Assembly: GCF_001639725.1 (NCBI RefSeq)
Contig: NZ_LTAW01000004.1
Location: forward strand, 186,001 to 250,000
Direction of reading: 5' to 3'
Origin: Marinomonas atlantica
GTDB lineage: Bacteria; Pseudomonadota; Gammaproteobacteria; Pseudomonadales; Marinomonadaceae
DNA length: 64,000 bases
Shown piece by piece: positions 17,408 through 26,894 of this stretch (position 1 is its first letter; each line of letters opens with the position of its first letter). The position numbers and the translations under genes are program-made. The notes below the pieces were generated by a model, which saw only the letters and a list, made by a program, of their open reading frames with translations, did no database searches and was not told the DNA's origin.

Positions 17408-18172
17408 TCAGTCACACACTTCTAGTTTCACTGAGTGTTCTTTAAGCAATGATAGGATTGTCTTCGGTGGCTGAGTATCGGTGAACAGTTGGTCTACTTG
17501 AGTGATATTACCTAAGCGAACCATGGCATTACGACCAAACTTCGCGCCGTCGGCAGCAAGGAAAACATTGCGTGAATTGGCAATAATACTTTGCGCAACA
17601 CGTACTTCCTGGTAATCATAATCAAGCAGCGAACCATCCTCTTGATCAATGCCACTAATACCTATAATGCCGTAATCCACACGGAATTGATTAATGAAGT
17701 CGACCGTCGCTTCACCAATGATACCACCGTCTCTAGAGCGAACCGACCCACCTGCCACAATGACATTGAAGTCGTTTTTTATACGCAAGATCGATGCAAC
17801 ATTGATGTTGTTGGTGATTATTTTGAGTGCACTATGATTGAGTAGGGCCTTCGCTACTTCTTCTGTGGTTGTCCCAATATTGATAAACAGCGAAGCACCG
17901 TTTGGGATCTCTTTGGCGAGGTGTTTGGCGATTCTCTTTTTGGCATCTTGATGAAGCGCTTGCCGCGTGTTGTAGTCAACATTTGTTGTAGAGGAATCGT
18001 AACTTGCACCGCCATGGTGACGTCGGATTAAATCTTGATCGGCAAGAGAGTTGATATCTCGACGTATCGTCTGTGGTGTTACCTTAAACTGTTCCGCCAG
18101 CTCGTCGATAGAGGTGTAACCTTTTTCGCGTACCAGTTGAACGATTCTATCTTGGCGTGTTTGTTGGCCCAT
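17408..18172 (-). CDS. glpR: Glycerol-3-phosphate regulon repressor (DeoR family)
   Basis: A 254 aa DeoR-family repressor. The N-terminal helix-turn-helix reads [48 protein letters not shown] (~9-56). The C-terminal sugar-phosphate sensor fold contains [14 protein letters not shown] and the conserved ADGAKFGR. It lies between glpD and glpK and is divergent from glpK, so glycerol-3-phosphate is the likely inducer. The intergenic region to glpK carries an operator-like site, implying autoregulation. Confidence 0.92.
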   Translation of the reverse strand: MGQQTRQDRIVQLVREKGYTSIDELAEQFKVTPQTIRRDINSLADQDLIRRHHGGASYDSSTTNVDYNTRQALHQDAKKRIAKHLAKEIPNGASLFINIGTTTEEVAKALLNHSALKIITNNINVASILRIKNDFNVIVAGGSVRSRDGGIIGEATVDFINQFRVDYGIIGISGIDQEDGSLLDYDYQEVRVAQSIIANSRNVFLAADGAKFGRNAMVRLGNITQVDQLFTDTQPPKTILSLLKEHSVKLEVCD

Positions 18173-18252
18173 ACGTGACGTAAACTCCTTGATGACATCT
18201 TGCTAAAGTGATCAATTACAGTTTTAATAGAAATATTCGATTTTGAACATTT

Positions 18253-18271
18253 GTGTTCGAATAACAAAAAT
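18253..18271. promoter_or_regulatory. Candidate GlpR operator between glpR and glpK
   Basis: The stretch GTGTTCGAATAACAAAAAT resembles the GlpR operator consensus and sits in the divergent glpR-glpK promoter region. A second half-site TTGAACAT lies immediately upstream. Confidence 0.55.
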
Positions 18272-18336
18272 AACAAACGCCCATAACCAAGCCAATGCAA
18301 ATGGTCATGGGCTCGCAGATAAAGAGACATGTTCCC

Positions 18337-19821
18337 ATGAGCCAGTATCTACTTGCGATTGATCAAGGCACGACGAGTAGTCGCGCTATTCTATTCAACA
18401 CTTCTGGTGTGCGCATCGGTCAAGCACAACAAGAATTCCCGCAAATTTTTCCTAACGATGGTTGGGTTGAGCATGACCCCAATGATCTGTGGCAATCAAC
18501 TTTAAGTGTGTGTCGTGATGTTCTTAAGGATACAGACATCACCGCTGACGCGGTAGCCTCCATTGGAATTACTAATCAGCGTGAAACGACCATATTATGG
18601 GACACTGAAACGGGCAAGCCAGTTTATAACGCGATTGTTTGGCAAGATCGTCGTACCAGTGAGTTCTGCCAATCTTTAGTCGATCAAGGCCACAGTGAAA
18701 CTGTTCAAGCCAAAACTGGCTTGTTAATCGATCCATATTTTTCTGCCACCAAGATTCGTTGGATCTTGGAAAACGTTGACGGTGTGAAAGAGCGAGCTAA
18801 AGAAGGTCATATTGCCTTTGGTACGGTGGATAGCTTTTTATTGTGGCACTTAACCTGTGGCCGCTATCACCGCACAGATGCAACCAATGCCGCAAGAACA
18901 ATGGCCTTTAATATCCATTCACAACAATGGGATGAAGAACTGATTGAGCTGCTAGGCATTGGTGATGTGATATTTCCACAAGTTATGGATTCAAGTGACG
19001 ACTTTGGCGTCATCGATAAGCAGTGGTTAGGAGCGGAGATTCCTGTGAACGGTATTGCCGGTGATCAACAAGCGGCTTTAGTGGGTCAAGCCTGTTTTAC
19101 ACCGGGAATGGTGAAAAGTACCTATGGTACTGGCTGCTTTATGATCCTTAATACCGGTGAGCAAGCGCTTAAATCGGAACATAAAATGCTGACCACGGTG
19201 GGGTATCGTATCAATGGTAAAGTCACTTATGCTCTTGAAGGCAGTATTTTTGTTGCTGGTGCAGCGATTCAATGGCTACGTGATGGGTTGAAGCTGTTTG
19301 CGGATGCATCGGAAACACAAAGCCTCGCTCAGAAAGCCTTAAACGCTGATACGGTGTATTTAGTTCCAGCGTTCACTGGTTTAGGTGCGCCTTATTGGGA
19401 TCCTGATGCTCGTGGTGCAATGATTGGCTTAACCCGTGATACCAGCGCCTCGGACATTATCAGTGCAGGTTTAAGATCCGTGTGTTATCAAACAAAGGAT
19501 CTTGTGGGGGCTATGGCACAAGATGGTGCGGAGTTTGATACCCTGAGGGTGGACGGCGGAATGGTCGTGAACGATCTTGTGGTGCAGTTTTTGAGTGATC
19601 TTTTGGGCATTACAGTTGAGCGCCCTAAAGTAACAGAAACCACTGCACTTGGGGTGGCTTATTTAGCGGGCCTGAGAATTGGTATTTATGAGTCTTTAGA
19701 GCAAATCAGTGAACTGTGGCAGTCAGAGCATTGCTTTACGCCAGACATGGACGATGGCAACCGACAGACTCTTTACGACGGTTGGCTGGACGCTGTGCGA
19801 CGTGTGCGCTCTAGTCTCTAA
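18337..19821 (+). CDS. glpK: Glycerol kinase
   Basis: A 494 aa FGGY-family kinase phosphorylating glycerol to sn-glycerol-3-phosphate with ATP. Clear signatures are [17 protein letters not shown] at the N-terminus, [13 protein letters not shown] (substrate region), [29 protein letters not shown] and [15 protein letters not shown]. The ATG at 18337 matches the family N-terminus; an upstream in-frame ATG at 18295 would add 14 unconserved residues. It is divergent from glpR with an operator-like site between. A hairpin follows the stop. Confidence 0.96.
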   Translation: MSQYLLAIDQGTTSSRAILFNTSGVRIGQAQQEFPQIFPNDGWVEHDPNDLWQSTLSVCRDVLKDTDITADAVASIGITNQRETTILWDTETGKPVYNAIVWQDRRTSEFCQSLVDQGHSETVQAKTGLLIDPYFSATKIRWILENVDGVKERAKEGHIAFGTVDSFLLWHLTCGRYHRTDATNAARTMAFNIHSQQWDEELIELLGIGDVIFPQVMDSSDDFGVIDKQWLGAEIPVNGIAGDQQAALVGQACFTPGMVKSTYGTGCFMILNTGEQALKSEHKMLTTVGYRINGKVTYALEGSIFVAGAAIQWLRDGLKLFADASETQSLAQKALNADTVYLVPAFTGLGAPYWDPDARGAMIGLTRDTSASDIISAGLRSVCYQTKDLVGAMAQDGAEFDTLRVDGGMVVNDLVVQFLSDLLGITVERPKVTETTALGVAYLAGLRIGIYESLEQISELWQSEHCFTPDMDDGNRQTLYDGWLDAVRRVRSSL

Positions 19822-19853
19822 ATTTTTACTGTAAATTCGGTTTTAAATCATAT

Positions 19854-19880
19854 AGAAAGGGATCATAAGCTCCCTTTCTC
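19854..19880 (+). terminator. Hairpin after glpK
   Basis: A 9-base perfect stem AGAAAGGGA / TCCCTTTCT with an eight-base loop. The following T-run is short and interrupted, so terminator strength is uncertain. Confidence 0.6.
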
Positions 19881-20025
19881 ATTTACGGCGAGATGAGGGT
19901 TGCCCTAGCTACATTAAATCTGATGCTTCTTTTGGCACGTATAGTTTGTTTTCATACACGTCTTTAAGCGTCATATTATAAATTTAAAATTAGTTTTTAT
20001 AGCTTGTGTAATAAGGAAGATAAAA

Positions 20026-20322
20026 ATGATTCGAGTGGTATACGAATGGCACGTTAGCCCAGAAAACATTGCCGAATTCTGCGACGCTTGGAAGTCCACA
20101 ACACAAATTGTACGTGAAACACATCCCGGTGCGCATGGCAGCTGCTTACTTGAAGAAGACAACAAGCCAAGTTACTTTCTTGCTATTGCACGCTGGAATT
20201 CTAGAGAAGAGTGGCGCGATTTTTGGTCGACAGATAACCCACCAGAAGTGATACGCATGAGTACTTTAGGTAAGCTAATTTCCATCAAAACATATGATGA
20301 GATCGGCAATCACACATTCTAA
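20026..20322 (+). CDS. Small ABM-like (antibiotic biosynthesis monooxygenase fold) protein
   Basis: A 98 aa protein resembling the dimeric alpha/beta-barrel ABM family: an opening strand IRVVYEWHVSPENIAEFCDAWKSTTQIV, a central GSCLLEEDNKPSYFLAIARWNSREEWRDFW, and a terminal strand. Such proteins range from quinol monooxygenases to heme-binding or structural relatives, so the substrate is unknown. It sits alone between glpK and the glycerol importer with its own strong terminator, but nothing ties it functionally to glycerol. The start has AAGGA about 10 bases upstream. Confidence 0.75.
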   Translation: MIRVVYEWHVSPENIAEFCDAWKSTTQIVRETHPGAHGSCLLEEDNKPSYFLAIARWNSREEWRDFWSTDNPPEVIRMSTLGKLISIKTYDEIGNHTF

Positions 20323-20340
20323 ACTGTTTTTTTTATAAGA

Positions 20341-20371
20341 AAGCCGCCTTAATTAGGGCGGCTTTTTTTTT
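20341..20371 (+). terminator. Rho-independent terminator of the ABM-like gene
   Basis: Stem AAGCCGCC / GGCGGCTT followed by a long T-run. Confidence 0.9.
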
Positions 20372-20375
20372 GCAT

Positions 20376-20401
20376 AAAAAAGACCGGCGCAATGGCCGGT
20401 C
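20376..20401 (-). terminator. Rho-independent terminator of the glycerol ABC operon
   Basis: Stem GACCGGC / GCCGGTC. On the minus strand it is followed by six T. It lies back to back with the plus-strand terminator, closing the glpSTPQUV operon. Confidence 0.85.
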
Positions 20402-20431
20402 AAGACTTATAAGGTGGTGATCAAGAAGAGC

Positions 20432-22150
20432 TTATTCCCAAGAGCGAAGTAGGGCGTCGTAATCGACGGTTTTACCCTGTACTTTTTCATTGGCAAGTTT
20501 GGCTTTTGGTGCACCTGGTTGGTTAAGCCAGTAAGACGGATCTTTTGGCTCGTTTAGTTTAGGGCCACAGTTTTCGTGAACGTTAGCACGCTCCAAACGG
20601 TTAAGAACCTTGTCTTGTGCGGCGGCTAGGCCGTCAAGTGCTTCTTGTGGCGATGCTTCTCCGCTGGCTGCTTGAGAAATGTATTGCCACCAAAGTTGAG
20701 CCAGTTTTGGGTAATCAGGTACGTTAATACCGGTTGGCGACCATTGCTCACGTGCAGGTCCTTTGTAGAATTCAACAAGACCGCCAAGGTAAGGCGCGGC
20801 TTCCTGCATCTCAGGTGAGTTAATATCAGACTCACGAATTGGCGTTAGACCCACCAATGTTTTCTTCAAAGAGACGGTTTTTGCCGTTGTGAACTGTGCG
20901 TACAACCATGCGGCGTTGCGGCGATCGTCAGGCGTTGAGTTCATGAATGTCCACGCTCCCACATCTTGGTAGCCAAGCTTCATGCCTTCTTCCCAGTATG
21001 GTCCACGTGGAGACGGTGCCATACGCCATTTAGGCGTACCATCTTCATTCACAACAGGCAGACCTTTTTGCGTCATATCAGCGGTAAATGCGGTGTACCA
21101 GAAGATTTGCTGAGCCACATTACCTTGTGCTGGTACTGGGCCAGCTTCAGAGAATGTCATGCCTTGTGCTTCTGGTGGCGCATATTGACGTAACCAGTCG
21201 ACGTATTTAGTTGTTGCATAAACGGCCGCTGGACCGTTCGTCGCTCCGCCTCGAGATACACTGGAGCCGACAGGGTTACAGCCTTCTACTCGAATACCCC
21301 ATTCGTCTACTGGCAAACCGTTTGGCAAGCCTTTATCACCCGCGCCCGCCATGGAGAACCATGCGTCCGTGAAACGCCAGCCTAAAGAAGGGTCTTTTTT
21401 ACCGTAATCCATGTGGCCATAGACTTTTTCACCGTCAATCTCGCCAACATGAACCGTGAAGAACTCTGCAATGTCTTCGTACGCTGACCAGTTAACAGGT
21501 ACACCCAGTTCATAGCCATAGATTTCTTTAAATTGCTTTTTCAGCTCAGGGCGTTGGTACCAGTCGTAGCGGAACCAATATAAGTTTGCGAACTGCTGTG
21601 TTGGCAGTTGGTAAAGCTTACCGTCTGGTCCAGACGTGAAGTTCAAACCAATGAAATCCGCTAAATCCAACGTCGGGGATTTCAAAGAAGGCTCTTCTTT
21701 CATCATGTCGGTTATAGGAACGACTTTACCGTAGCGGAAGTGGGTACCGATAAGATCCGAATCGTTGACGTACGCATCATAAATATTTCGACCAGATTGC
21801 ATTTGAGTTTGCAGTTTTTCAACCACATCACCTTCTTGAATCAAATCATGATTGACTTTGATACCAGTGATTTCTTCAAATGCTTTGGCTAATACTTGGG
21901 ACTCATATTTGTGCGTTGTCAGTGTTTCCGATGCGACATTGATCTCCATGCCACGGAAACGCTCGGCCGCTTTTGTAAACCACGCGAGTTCCTTAAGCTG
22001 CTCAGCTTCTGATAGGGTTGAAACTGTGAATTCATTGTCGACCCATTTCTGTGCCGCATCAGAATACTGGTCAGCCCATAGTGATGCGGAATTTAACGCA
22101 ACAGCAAATGGGATGGCAGCTAAAACGAGCTTCTTTTTATTGTTGTACAT
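20432..22150 (-). CDS. glpV: Glycerol ABC transporter, substrate-binding protein
   Basis: A 572 aa periplasmic binding protein. A signal peptide is visible (KKKLVLAAIPFAVALNSASLWA, cleavage near residue 26). The mature part resembles the large GlpV-type family-1 binding proteins (~570 aa) of the rhizobial glycerol importer, longer than most sugar-binding proteins. It is the last gene of a six-gene operon whose order S-T-P-Q-U-V matches Rhizobium leguminosarum glpSTPQUV, which is the main ground for the glycerol assignment together with adjacent glpDRK. A 69-base gap separates it from glpU. Confidence 0.88.
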   Translation of the reverse strand: MYNNKKKLVLAAIPFAVALNSASLWADQYSDAAQKWVDNEFTVSTLSEAEQLKELAWFTKAAERFRGMEINVASETLTTHKYESQVLAKAFEEITGIKVNHDLIQEGDVVEKLQTQMQSGRNIYDAYVNDSDLIGTHFRYGKVVPITDMMKEEPSLKSPTLDLADFIGLNFTSGPDGKLYQLPTQQFANLYWFRYDWYQRPELKKQFKEIYGYELGVPVNWSAYEDIAEFFTVHVGEIDGEKVYGHMDYGKKDPSLGWRFTDAWFSMAGAGDKGLPNGLPVDEWGIRVEGCNPVGSSVSRGGATNGPAAVYATTKYVDWLRQYAPPEAQGMTFSEAGPVPAQGNVAQQIFWYTAFTADMTQKGLPVVNEDGTPKWRMAPSPRGPYWEEGMKLGYQDVGAWTFMNSTPDDRRNAAWLYAQFTTAKTVSLKKTLVGLTPIRESDINSPEMQEAAPYLGGLVEFYKGPAREQWSPTGINVPDYPKLAQLWWQYISQAASGEASPQEALDGLAAAQDKVLNRLERANVHENCGPKLNEPKDPSYWLNQPGAPKAKLANEKVQGKTVDYDALLRSWE

Positions 22151-22219
22151 GTTTTACCTCAACAGTTGATTTTAGTTAGTTAGCTTCCGTACTAGATCGT
22201 CCTTGGTCTCTCACGCTGA

Positions 22220-22492
22220 CTAGCCCCAACGCATTAGGATAATCATCCAAATGACGCAGAGCATGGTTGCGATATAGAGTGAAACATCACTCAATGCCAC
22301 AAAACCTAGGTGAATAAAGGCACTGGTCAACAGGCCTATGAACAAGCGATCTCCGCGGGTGGTATCGAGGGGCAGAAAGCCTCGACGTTCCACGCTAGGT
22401 GAGATCACTTGCCAAGTCGTCATAGCGACGAGTATCAGTGCGATGCCGGCAAAGAAAGCCGCCGTGGGTAATGTCCAAGACATCCAAGCCAT
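22220..22492 (-). CDS. glpU: DUF2160 small membrane protein of the glycerol ABC importer
   Basis: A 90 aa protein with three hydrophobic segments (about 8-28, 50-67 and 69-88) and little else. It matches the size and position of GlpU, the DUF2160 protein encoded between permease and binding protein genes in glpSTPQUV. Its precise role in the transporter is not established. It follows glpQ by ten bases. Confidence 0.82.
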   Translation of the reverse strand: MAWMSWTLPTAAFFAGIALILVAMTTWQVISPSVERRGFLPLDTTRGDRLFIGLLTSAFIHLGFVALSDVSLYIATMLCVIWMIILMRWG

Positions 22493-22502
22493 GATTTTTC
22501 TC

Positions 22503-23426
22503 CTACACTCGGCCTAGGGCGAAGCCCTTAGCTACATGATTTCGAACGAAATACACCACTAAAATGCCAGGGATGATGGTTAACACCCCCGCAGCAGCCA
22601 GTAGCCCCCAGTCCATTCCTGACGCCGATACGGTTCGGGTCATAATTGCGCCGATCGGTTTGGCATCCACTGATGTCAGTGTTCGTGCAAGCAGCAGTTC
22701 GACCCACGAGAACATGAAACAGAAGAACGCCGTCACACCGATCCCTGAGCGAATCAATGGGATGAAAATCTTCACAAAGAATTTCGGGAATGAGTAACCG
22801 TCAATGTAAGCTGTTTCATCAATTTCACGTGGCACGCCACTCATGAAACCTTCTAAGATCCATACCGCTAACGGCACGTTGAAAAGACAGTGGGCCAACG
22901 CTACCGCAATGTGCGTATCGAATAACCCTACGGATGAATACAGTTGAAAAAACGGTAGCAAAAACACTGCTGGTGGCGCCATTCGGTTAGACAGCAGCCA
23001 GAAAAACATATGCTTGTCACCAACAAACTTGTAGCGACTGAAGGCATACGCCGCGGGAAGTGCGACAATTAAGCTGATCACCATATTCATGGATACATAA
23101 ATCATGGAGTTGACGTACCCCATGTACCACGTCGCGTCACCAAATATTTTTGCGTAATTCTCTAGGGTAAAATCCTGCGGGAAAAACGATAAACCACTCA
23201 AAATCTCAGTGTTCGTTTTAAAGGACATATTGATGAGCCAATAAATTGGCATCAGTAACAATATAAGATAGACCGTTAAGCCTATGCGCCCTCGCCAAGT
23301 CGCGTATTTGGCCTTACGTTCTGCTTGAGAGAAGACTGGCTGTTGAGGCGCTGTTTGTGTGTACGTCGCCTCCGCAATCGTTTCATTTTGATTCGCGCGA
23401 CCTGCAATGGTCGTTTCATTTGACAT
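22503..23426 (-). CDS. glpQ: Glycerol ABC transporter permease
   Basis: A 307 aa inner-membrane permease of the MalG type with six predicted helices after a ~45-residue hydrophilic N-terminus. The EAA-like loop reads EIDETAYIDGYSFPKFFVKIFIPLIRSGIGVTAFFCFMFSWVELLLA, where the ATPase contacts the membrane domain. It begins ten bases after glpP and pairs with it as a heterodimeric channel. The long polar N-terminus is unusual for MalG-type permeases but contains no recognisable domain. Confidence 0.88.
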   Translation of the reverse strand: MSNETTIAGRANQNETIAEATYTQTAPQQPVFSQAERKAKYATWRGRIGLTVYLILLLMPIYWLINMSFKTNTEILSGLSFFPQDFTLENYAKIFGDATWYMGYVNSMIYVSMNMVISLIVALPAAYAFSRYKFVGDKHMFFWLLSNRMAPPAVFLLPFFQLYSSVGLFDTHIAVALAHCLFNVPLAVWILEGFMSGVPREIDETAYIDGYSFPKFFVKIFIPLIRSGIGVTAFFCFMFSWVELLLARTLTSVDAKPIGAIMTRTVSASGMDWGLLAAAGVLTIIPGILVVYFVRNHVAKGFALGRV

Positions 23427-23435
23427 GATCGACTC

Positions 23436-24302
23436 CTACTTGTCTTTTTGCATGTTCATGATGGTGGTATAGAACACCCAACACACCAACAGGATGATAA
23501 GGAAGTACACCAGCGAGAACGCTGCCGCAGGGCCTAGGTCAAATTGACCAATGGCTTGCTGAACCAGAGATTGGCTCAAGAACGTAGTCGAAGTACCCGG
23601 GCCACCGCCTGTTAAGACAAAAGGTTCGGTGTAGATCATGAAAGAATCCATAAATCGAAGTAACACACCGATAATCAATACGTTGGTCAACTTAGGCAGC
23701 TGGATGTAACGGAATACAGCCCAGCGGGAGGCTTTATCGATGCGTGCAGCTTGGTAATACACTTCAGGAATGGCGCGCAAGCCGGAGTAACAGAGCAGTG
23801 CTACCAATGGCGTCCAATGCCAAACATCCATCAGTACCACCGTTAACCAAGCGTGCATGGGTTCGGACGCGTAGTTGTAGTTGATCCCCAACTCCGCCAT
23901 CATGGCACCAAACAAGCCGATGTCAGCACGTCCAAAGATTTGCCAAATCGTTCCCACAACGTTCCAAGGAATCAGCAATGGAATGGCCACTAGAATCAAG
24001 GCTAATGATGCACCTCGACCTTTGGTCGGCATCATCAGTGCTACCGCAATGCCCAAAGGTATTTCAATAGCGAGAATCGTAAAAGAGTAGATGAATTGAC
24101 GGATCAGTGCGTCATGCAGACGCGAATCGGTCATGACTTGTTTGAACCATTCAGTACCCACAAAGTAGCGTGTGTATGGGTCAAAAATATCTTGAACTGA
24201 GTAGTTCACTACGGTCATCAAAGGAATAATGGCGGAGAACGCAACGATCAAAAAGACCGGCATTACCAACCACCATGCTTTGTTGTTTTCGACTTTAGTC
24301 AT
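23436..24302 (-). CDS. glpP: Glycerol ABC transporter permease
   Basis: A 288 aa MalF/UgpA-type permease with six helices. The EAA loop reads IPEVYYQAARIDKASRWAVFRYIQLPKLTNVLIIGVLLRFMDSFM. I chose the ATG at 24302, preceded by GGAGG at seven bases and overlapping the end of glpT by 8 bases; an ATG 32 codons upstream would run back through glpT in another frame and gives an unconserved extension. Confidence 0.9.
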   Translation of the reverse strand: MTKVENNKAWWLVMPVFLIVAFSAIIPLMTVVNYSVQDIFDPYTRYFVGTEWFKQVMTDSRLHDALIRQFIYSFTILAIEIPLGIAVALMMPTKGRGASLALILVAIPLLIPWNVVGTIWQIFGRADIGLFGAMMAELGINYNYASEPMHAWLTVVLMDVWHWTPLVALLCYSGLRAIPEVYYQAARIDKASRWAVFRYIQLPKLTNVLIIGVLLRFMDSFMIYTEPFVLTGGGPGTSTTFLSQSLVQQAIGQFDLGPAAAFSLVYFLIILLVCWVFYTTIMNMQKDK

Positions 24303-25395
24303 GGTCAACCTCCACCAAAAATTCGTTGACGTACACCTTGGTCCACTGTTCTGGAAAGCTGACGTAGGCTTTTCCTTGAGGTACCTTCTGGTCTTCACTT
24401 AAACGTGCTTTCATAAGAATGCCGTGAAAGTTAAACGTGAGGATCTTGTAGGTGCCAAGGTCTTCGACGAAGTCCACATCGACAAGGAAGGCGTCGTCAT
24501 TCGCGCCGTCCCAGACATGAACAAATTCAGGGCGAATGCCCACTTTTACTTGCTGCGCATCCATGTCCTGCAAACGCTTCAGTAGTAACGGGTGTAATGG
24601 CAACGTGTGGGTACCAAACGACAGTTCTTTTTCAGTGACCGTCGCGTCAATGAAGTTCATACCGGGGGAACCAATGAAGTAGCCAACAAAAGTATGGGCA
24701 GGGTTTTCAAACAGTTCCCGTGGTGTGCCAAACTGAACGATTTGGCCTTGATACATCACGGCAATCTTATCAGCGAAGGTCGAGGCCTCCAGCTGATCGT
24801 GGGTAACATAGACCATGGTGATGTTGAACTGCTCGTGAATTTGCTTGAGTTTGCGGCGCAGTTTCCACTTCAGTTGAGGATCAATAACCGTCAAAGGTTC
24901 ATCAAACAGAATCGCTGAAACATCATCACGAACTAAACCGCGGCCCATGGAGACTTTTTGCTTTTGATCCGCAGAAAGGCCTTTGGCTTTACGCTTAAGC
25001 TGATCAGAGAGCTCTAGAATCTCTGCCACTTCGAGTACTTTTGAGCGAATCTTATGTTCGGGTACACCAATGTTGCGTAATGGGAAAGCAAGATTGTCAT
25101 AGACCGTCATGGTGTCGTACACCACGGGGAACTGGAAGACTTGCGCAATGTTGCGCTCTTCAGGCTTAAGTTCATTGACACGTTTTCCGTCGAACAGTAC
25201 TTCGCCATCCGACGGTTCCAAGAGACCTGAGATTATATTCAATAACGTAGATTTGCCACAGCCTGATGGGCCAAGTAGGGCGTAAGCGCCGCCTTGATGC
25301 CAAATATGCTGCATTTCACGAATCGCGTAATCTTCCGGTTTAGTCGGATTGTCGCTGTACGTGTGGGCTAATGAATTAAGAGTGATTTCTGCCAT
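24295..25395 (-). CDS. glpT: Glycerol ABC transporter ATPase (LSADQ signature variant)
   Basis: A 366 aa MalK-like ATPase with a C-terminal TOBE domain. Walker A is GPSGCGKST (~43-51), the Q-loop FQFPVVY, Walker B AILFDEPLTVIDP and the H-loop YVTHDQ. The ABC signature LSGGQ is replaced by LSADQKQKVSMGRGLVR. This substitution is characteristic, as far as I know, of one of the two ATPases of GlpS/GlpT-type importers, so it is probably an asymmetric partner of GlpS. It is adjacent to glpS with a one-base gap. Confidence 0.88.
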   Translation of the reverse strand: MAEITLNSLAHTYSDNPTKPEDYAIREMQHIWHQGGAYALLGPSGCGKSTLLNIISGLLEPSDGEVLFDGKRVNELKPEERNIAQVFQFPVVYDTMTVYDNLAFPLRNIGVPEHKIRSKVLEVAEILELSDQLKRKAKGLSADQKQKVSMGRGLVRDDVSAILFDEPLTVIDPQLKWKLRRKLKQIHEQFNITMVYVTHDQLEASTFADKIAVMYQGQIVQFGTPRELFENPAHTFVGYFIGSPGMNFIDATVTEKELSFGTHTLPLHPLLLKRLQDMDAQQVKVGIRPEFVHVWDGANDDAFLVDVDFVEDLGTYKILTFNFHGILMKARLSEDQKVPQGKAYVSFPEQWTKVYVNEFLVEVDHD

Positions 25396-25396
25396 G

Positions 25397-26485
25397 TTAA
25401 CGACCTCCTAAGCCAGCTGGCGCGTGGACCAGTCGACCACTTTCGTTAAAGGCGTACAGTTTGTGGGTGGGGAAATACACTTTGATTTGCTGATCAACGT
25501 GGTATTCATGTACTCCCGAAAGGTGCAGCACCAAGTCGAAGTGTGGATTGTGGACATGTAAAAAGGTTTCTGAACCACTAATTTCAGCAAGATCTACTTG
25601 TACGGGCAGTTCTAAATCGTCATCGGAGCGCGGCACTAAACCTATATGAGAAGCCCGAACCCCAAAGCGATAATTGCCTGGCTCCAGCGGACGTAAATCA
25701 TTGTTAAGCTGAAAGTGCACGGTCTCATCAAAGGTGACTTCCGTTTCGCTAACGCGTCCGGGGACCACATTGATCGGAGGCTCAGAGAACATTTCCGCTG
25801 TAATGATGTCTTTGGGACGATGGTACACCTCAGCGGTTTCTCCAAATTGAAGCAGCTTGCCTTCATGAAGTACGGCAGTGTTGCCGGATAACGCTAAGGC
25901 TTCATTTGGTTCAGTCGTTGCATACACCGCAATACAGTTACGTGCTTTAAAAAGCGCGCGCAGCTCTTGGCGTAGTTCTTCTCGGAGTTTGTAATCCAGA
26001 TTCACCAGTGGCTCGTCAAATAAGATAACTTGAGAGTCTTTAACAAGCGCCCTTGCCATGGCGGTGCGCTGTTGCTGACCACCGGACAGTTGTAAGGGCA
26101 TGCGATCCAGATAGCTGTCAATGCGTAGCATTTCAGCGGTTTCTCGAACTCGGCGATCTATTTCGCTGTTAGACATTTTTGCCAAGCGAAGCGGGGAAGC
26201 GATGTTGTCATACACCGTCATGTTGGGGTAGTTGATGAACTGTTGATAGACCATAGAGATGTTCCGCTCTCGAACCGGAACCCCCGTGACATCCACACCA
26301 TTCATCATAATCTGCCCATTGGTGGGGCGATCAAGACCCGCCATAAGGCGCATTAACGTTGTCTTTCCAGAGAGCGTACGTCCAAGCAGCACATTAAATG
26401 AGCCAGGCTCCAGCGACAGATTGACGTTATCAATCCATGTTTCTCCGTCGACAACGCGGGACACGTTGTTCAGCGTCAGTGACAT
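25397..26485 (-). CDS. glpS: Glycerol ABC transporter ATPase
   Basis: A 362 aa MalK-like ATPase, first gene of the importer operon. Walker A is GRTLSGKTTL, the Q-loop VYQQFINYPNM, the ABC signature canonical LSGGQQQRTAMARAL, and Walker B VILFDEPLVNLDYKLR. The H-loop position reads YATTEPNEAL, with Thr where His is usual, so this site may hydrolyse poorly; GlpT keeps the His but has the altered signature. The ATG at 26485 matches the family N-terminus with AAAGGG upstream; a start 37 codons earlier is in frame but unconserved. A sigma-54 promoter lies ~140 bases upstream. Confidence 0.88.
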   Translation of the reverse strand: MSLTLNNVSRVVDGETWIDNVNLSLEPGSFNVLLGRTLSGKTTLMRLMAGLDRPTNGQIMMNGVDVTGVPVRERNISMVYQQFINYPNMTVYDNIASPLRLAKMSNSEIDRRVRETAEMLRIDSYLDRMPLQLSGGQQQRTAMARALVKDSQVILFDEPLVNLDYKLREELRQELRALFKARNCIAVYATTEPNEALALSGNTAVLHEGKLLQFGETAEVYHRPKDIITAEMFSEPPINVVPGRVSETEVTFDETVHFQLNNDLRPLEPGNYRFGVRASHIGLVPRSDDDLELPVQVDLAEISGSETFLHVHNPHFDLVLHLSGVHEYHVDQQIKVYFPTHKLYAFNESGRLVHAPAGLGGR

Positions 26486-26620
26486 TGTTTTTAACCCTTT
26501 GTTGTTTTTATGGCCGCCACAATGAAGCGGTTTTTGTGTGATACGTTCTTCACTGTGCAGTAAGAGATTGGCTTGTCGCTTTTCGCAAATGAACACGTAT
26601 CAATGATATGGCTTAACTAT

Positions 26621-26635
26621 ACAATCCCTGTGCCA
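26621..26635 (-). promoter_or_regulatory. Sigma-54 (-24/-12) promoter of the glpS operon
   Basis: On the minus strand the sequence reads TGGCAC, five bases, then TTGT, giving GG-N10-GT against the consensus TGGCAC-N5-TTGC. It is upstream of glpS and opposite a sigma-54 activator gene. The predicted start site is near 26610, giving a leader of about 125 bases. Confidence 0.7.
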
Positions 26636-26752
26636 ATCCAGTAAAAAATACGAATTTTGAATTTAAGATTATGATTTAAAAGGGAATAAATTTATTTCCG
26701 GACGTCTTTCTTGTTTTTTCAATTGTGAAGATAATTGTTCAAGTTTGTAAAT

Positions 26753-26786
26753 AAAGTGTTCAGTTGAACACTTTGTTGAACACTTT
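26753..26786. promoter_or_regulatory. Upstream activator sites for the sigma-54 activator
   Basis: A perfect inverted repeat has arms AAAGTGTTCA (26753-26762) and TGAACACTTT (26765-26774). A third copy of TGAACACTTT follows at 26777-26786. The sites lie about 120-165 bases upstream of the sigma-54 promoter, the usual distance for enhancer binding. Further TTGTTCA half-sites flank them. Confidence 0.65.
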
Positions 26787-26894
26787 CGCTAAAAATTGTT
26801 CAGGGTTTTGAGTTGCAATGGCTATTTACATTGACCTTATGGACAGGTAGCCGCAGAATAGCGAAGGCTTGTCGCTCCTTGCTCTGGAGCTGTA

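Noticed and set aside
19934..19955. TTGGCACGTATAG upstream of the ABM-like gene as a second sigma-54 promoter
   Set aside because: The spacing to the following TTG is wrong (not GG-N10-GC), so only the -24 part matches by chance.
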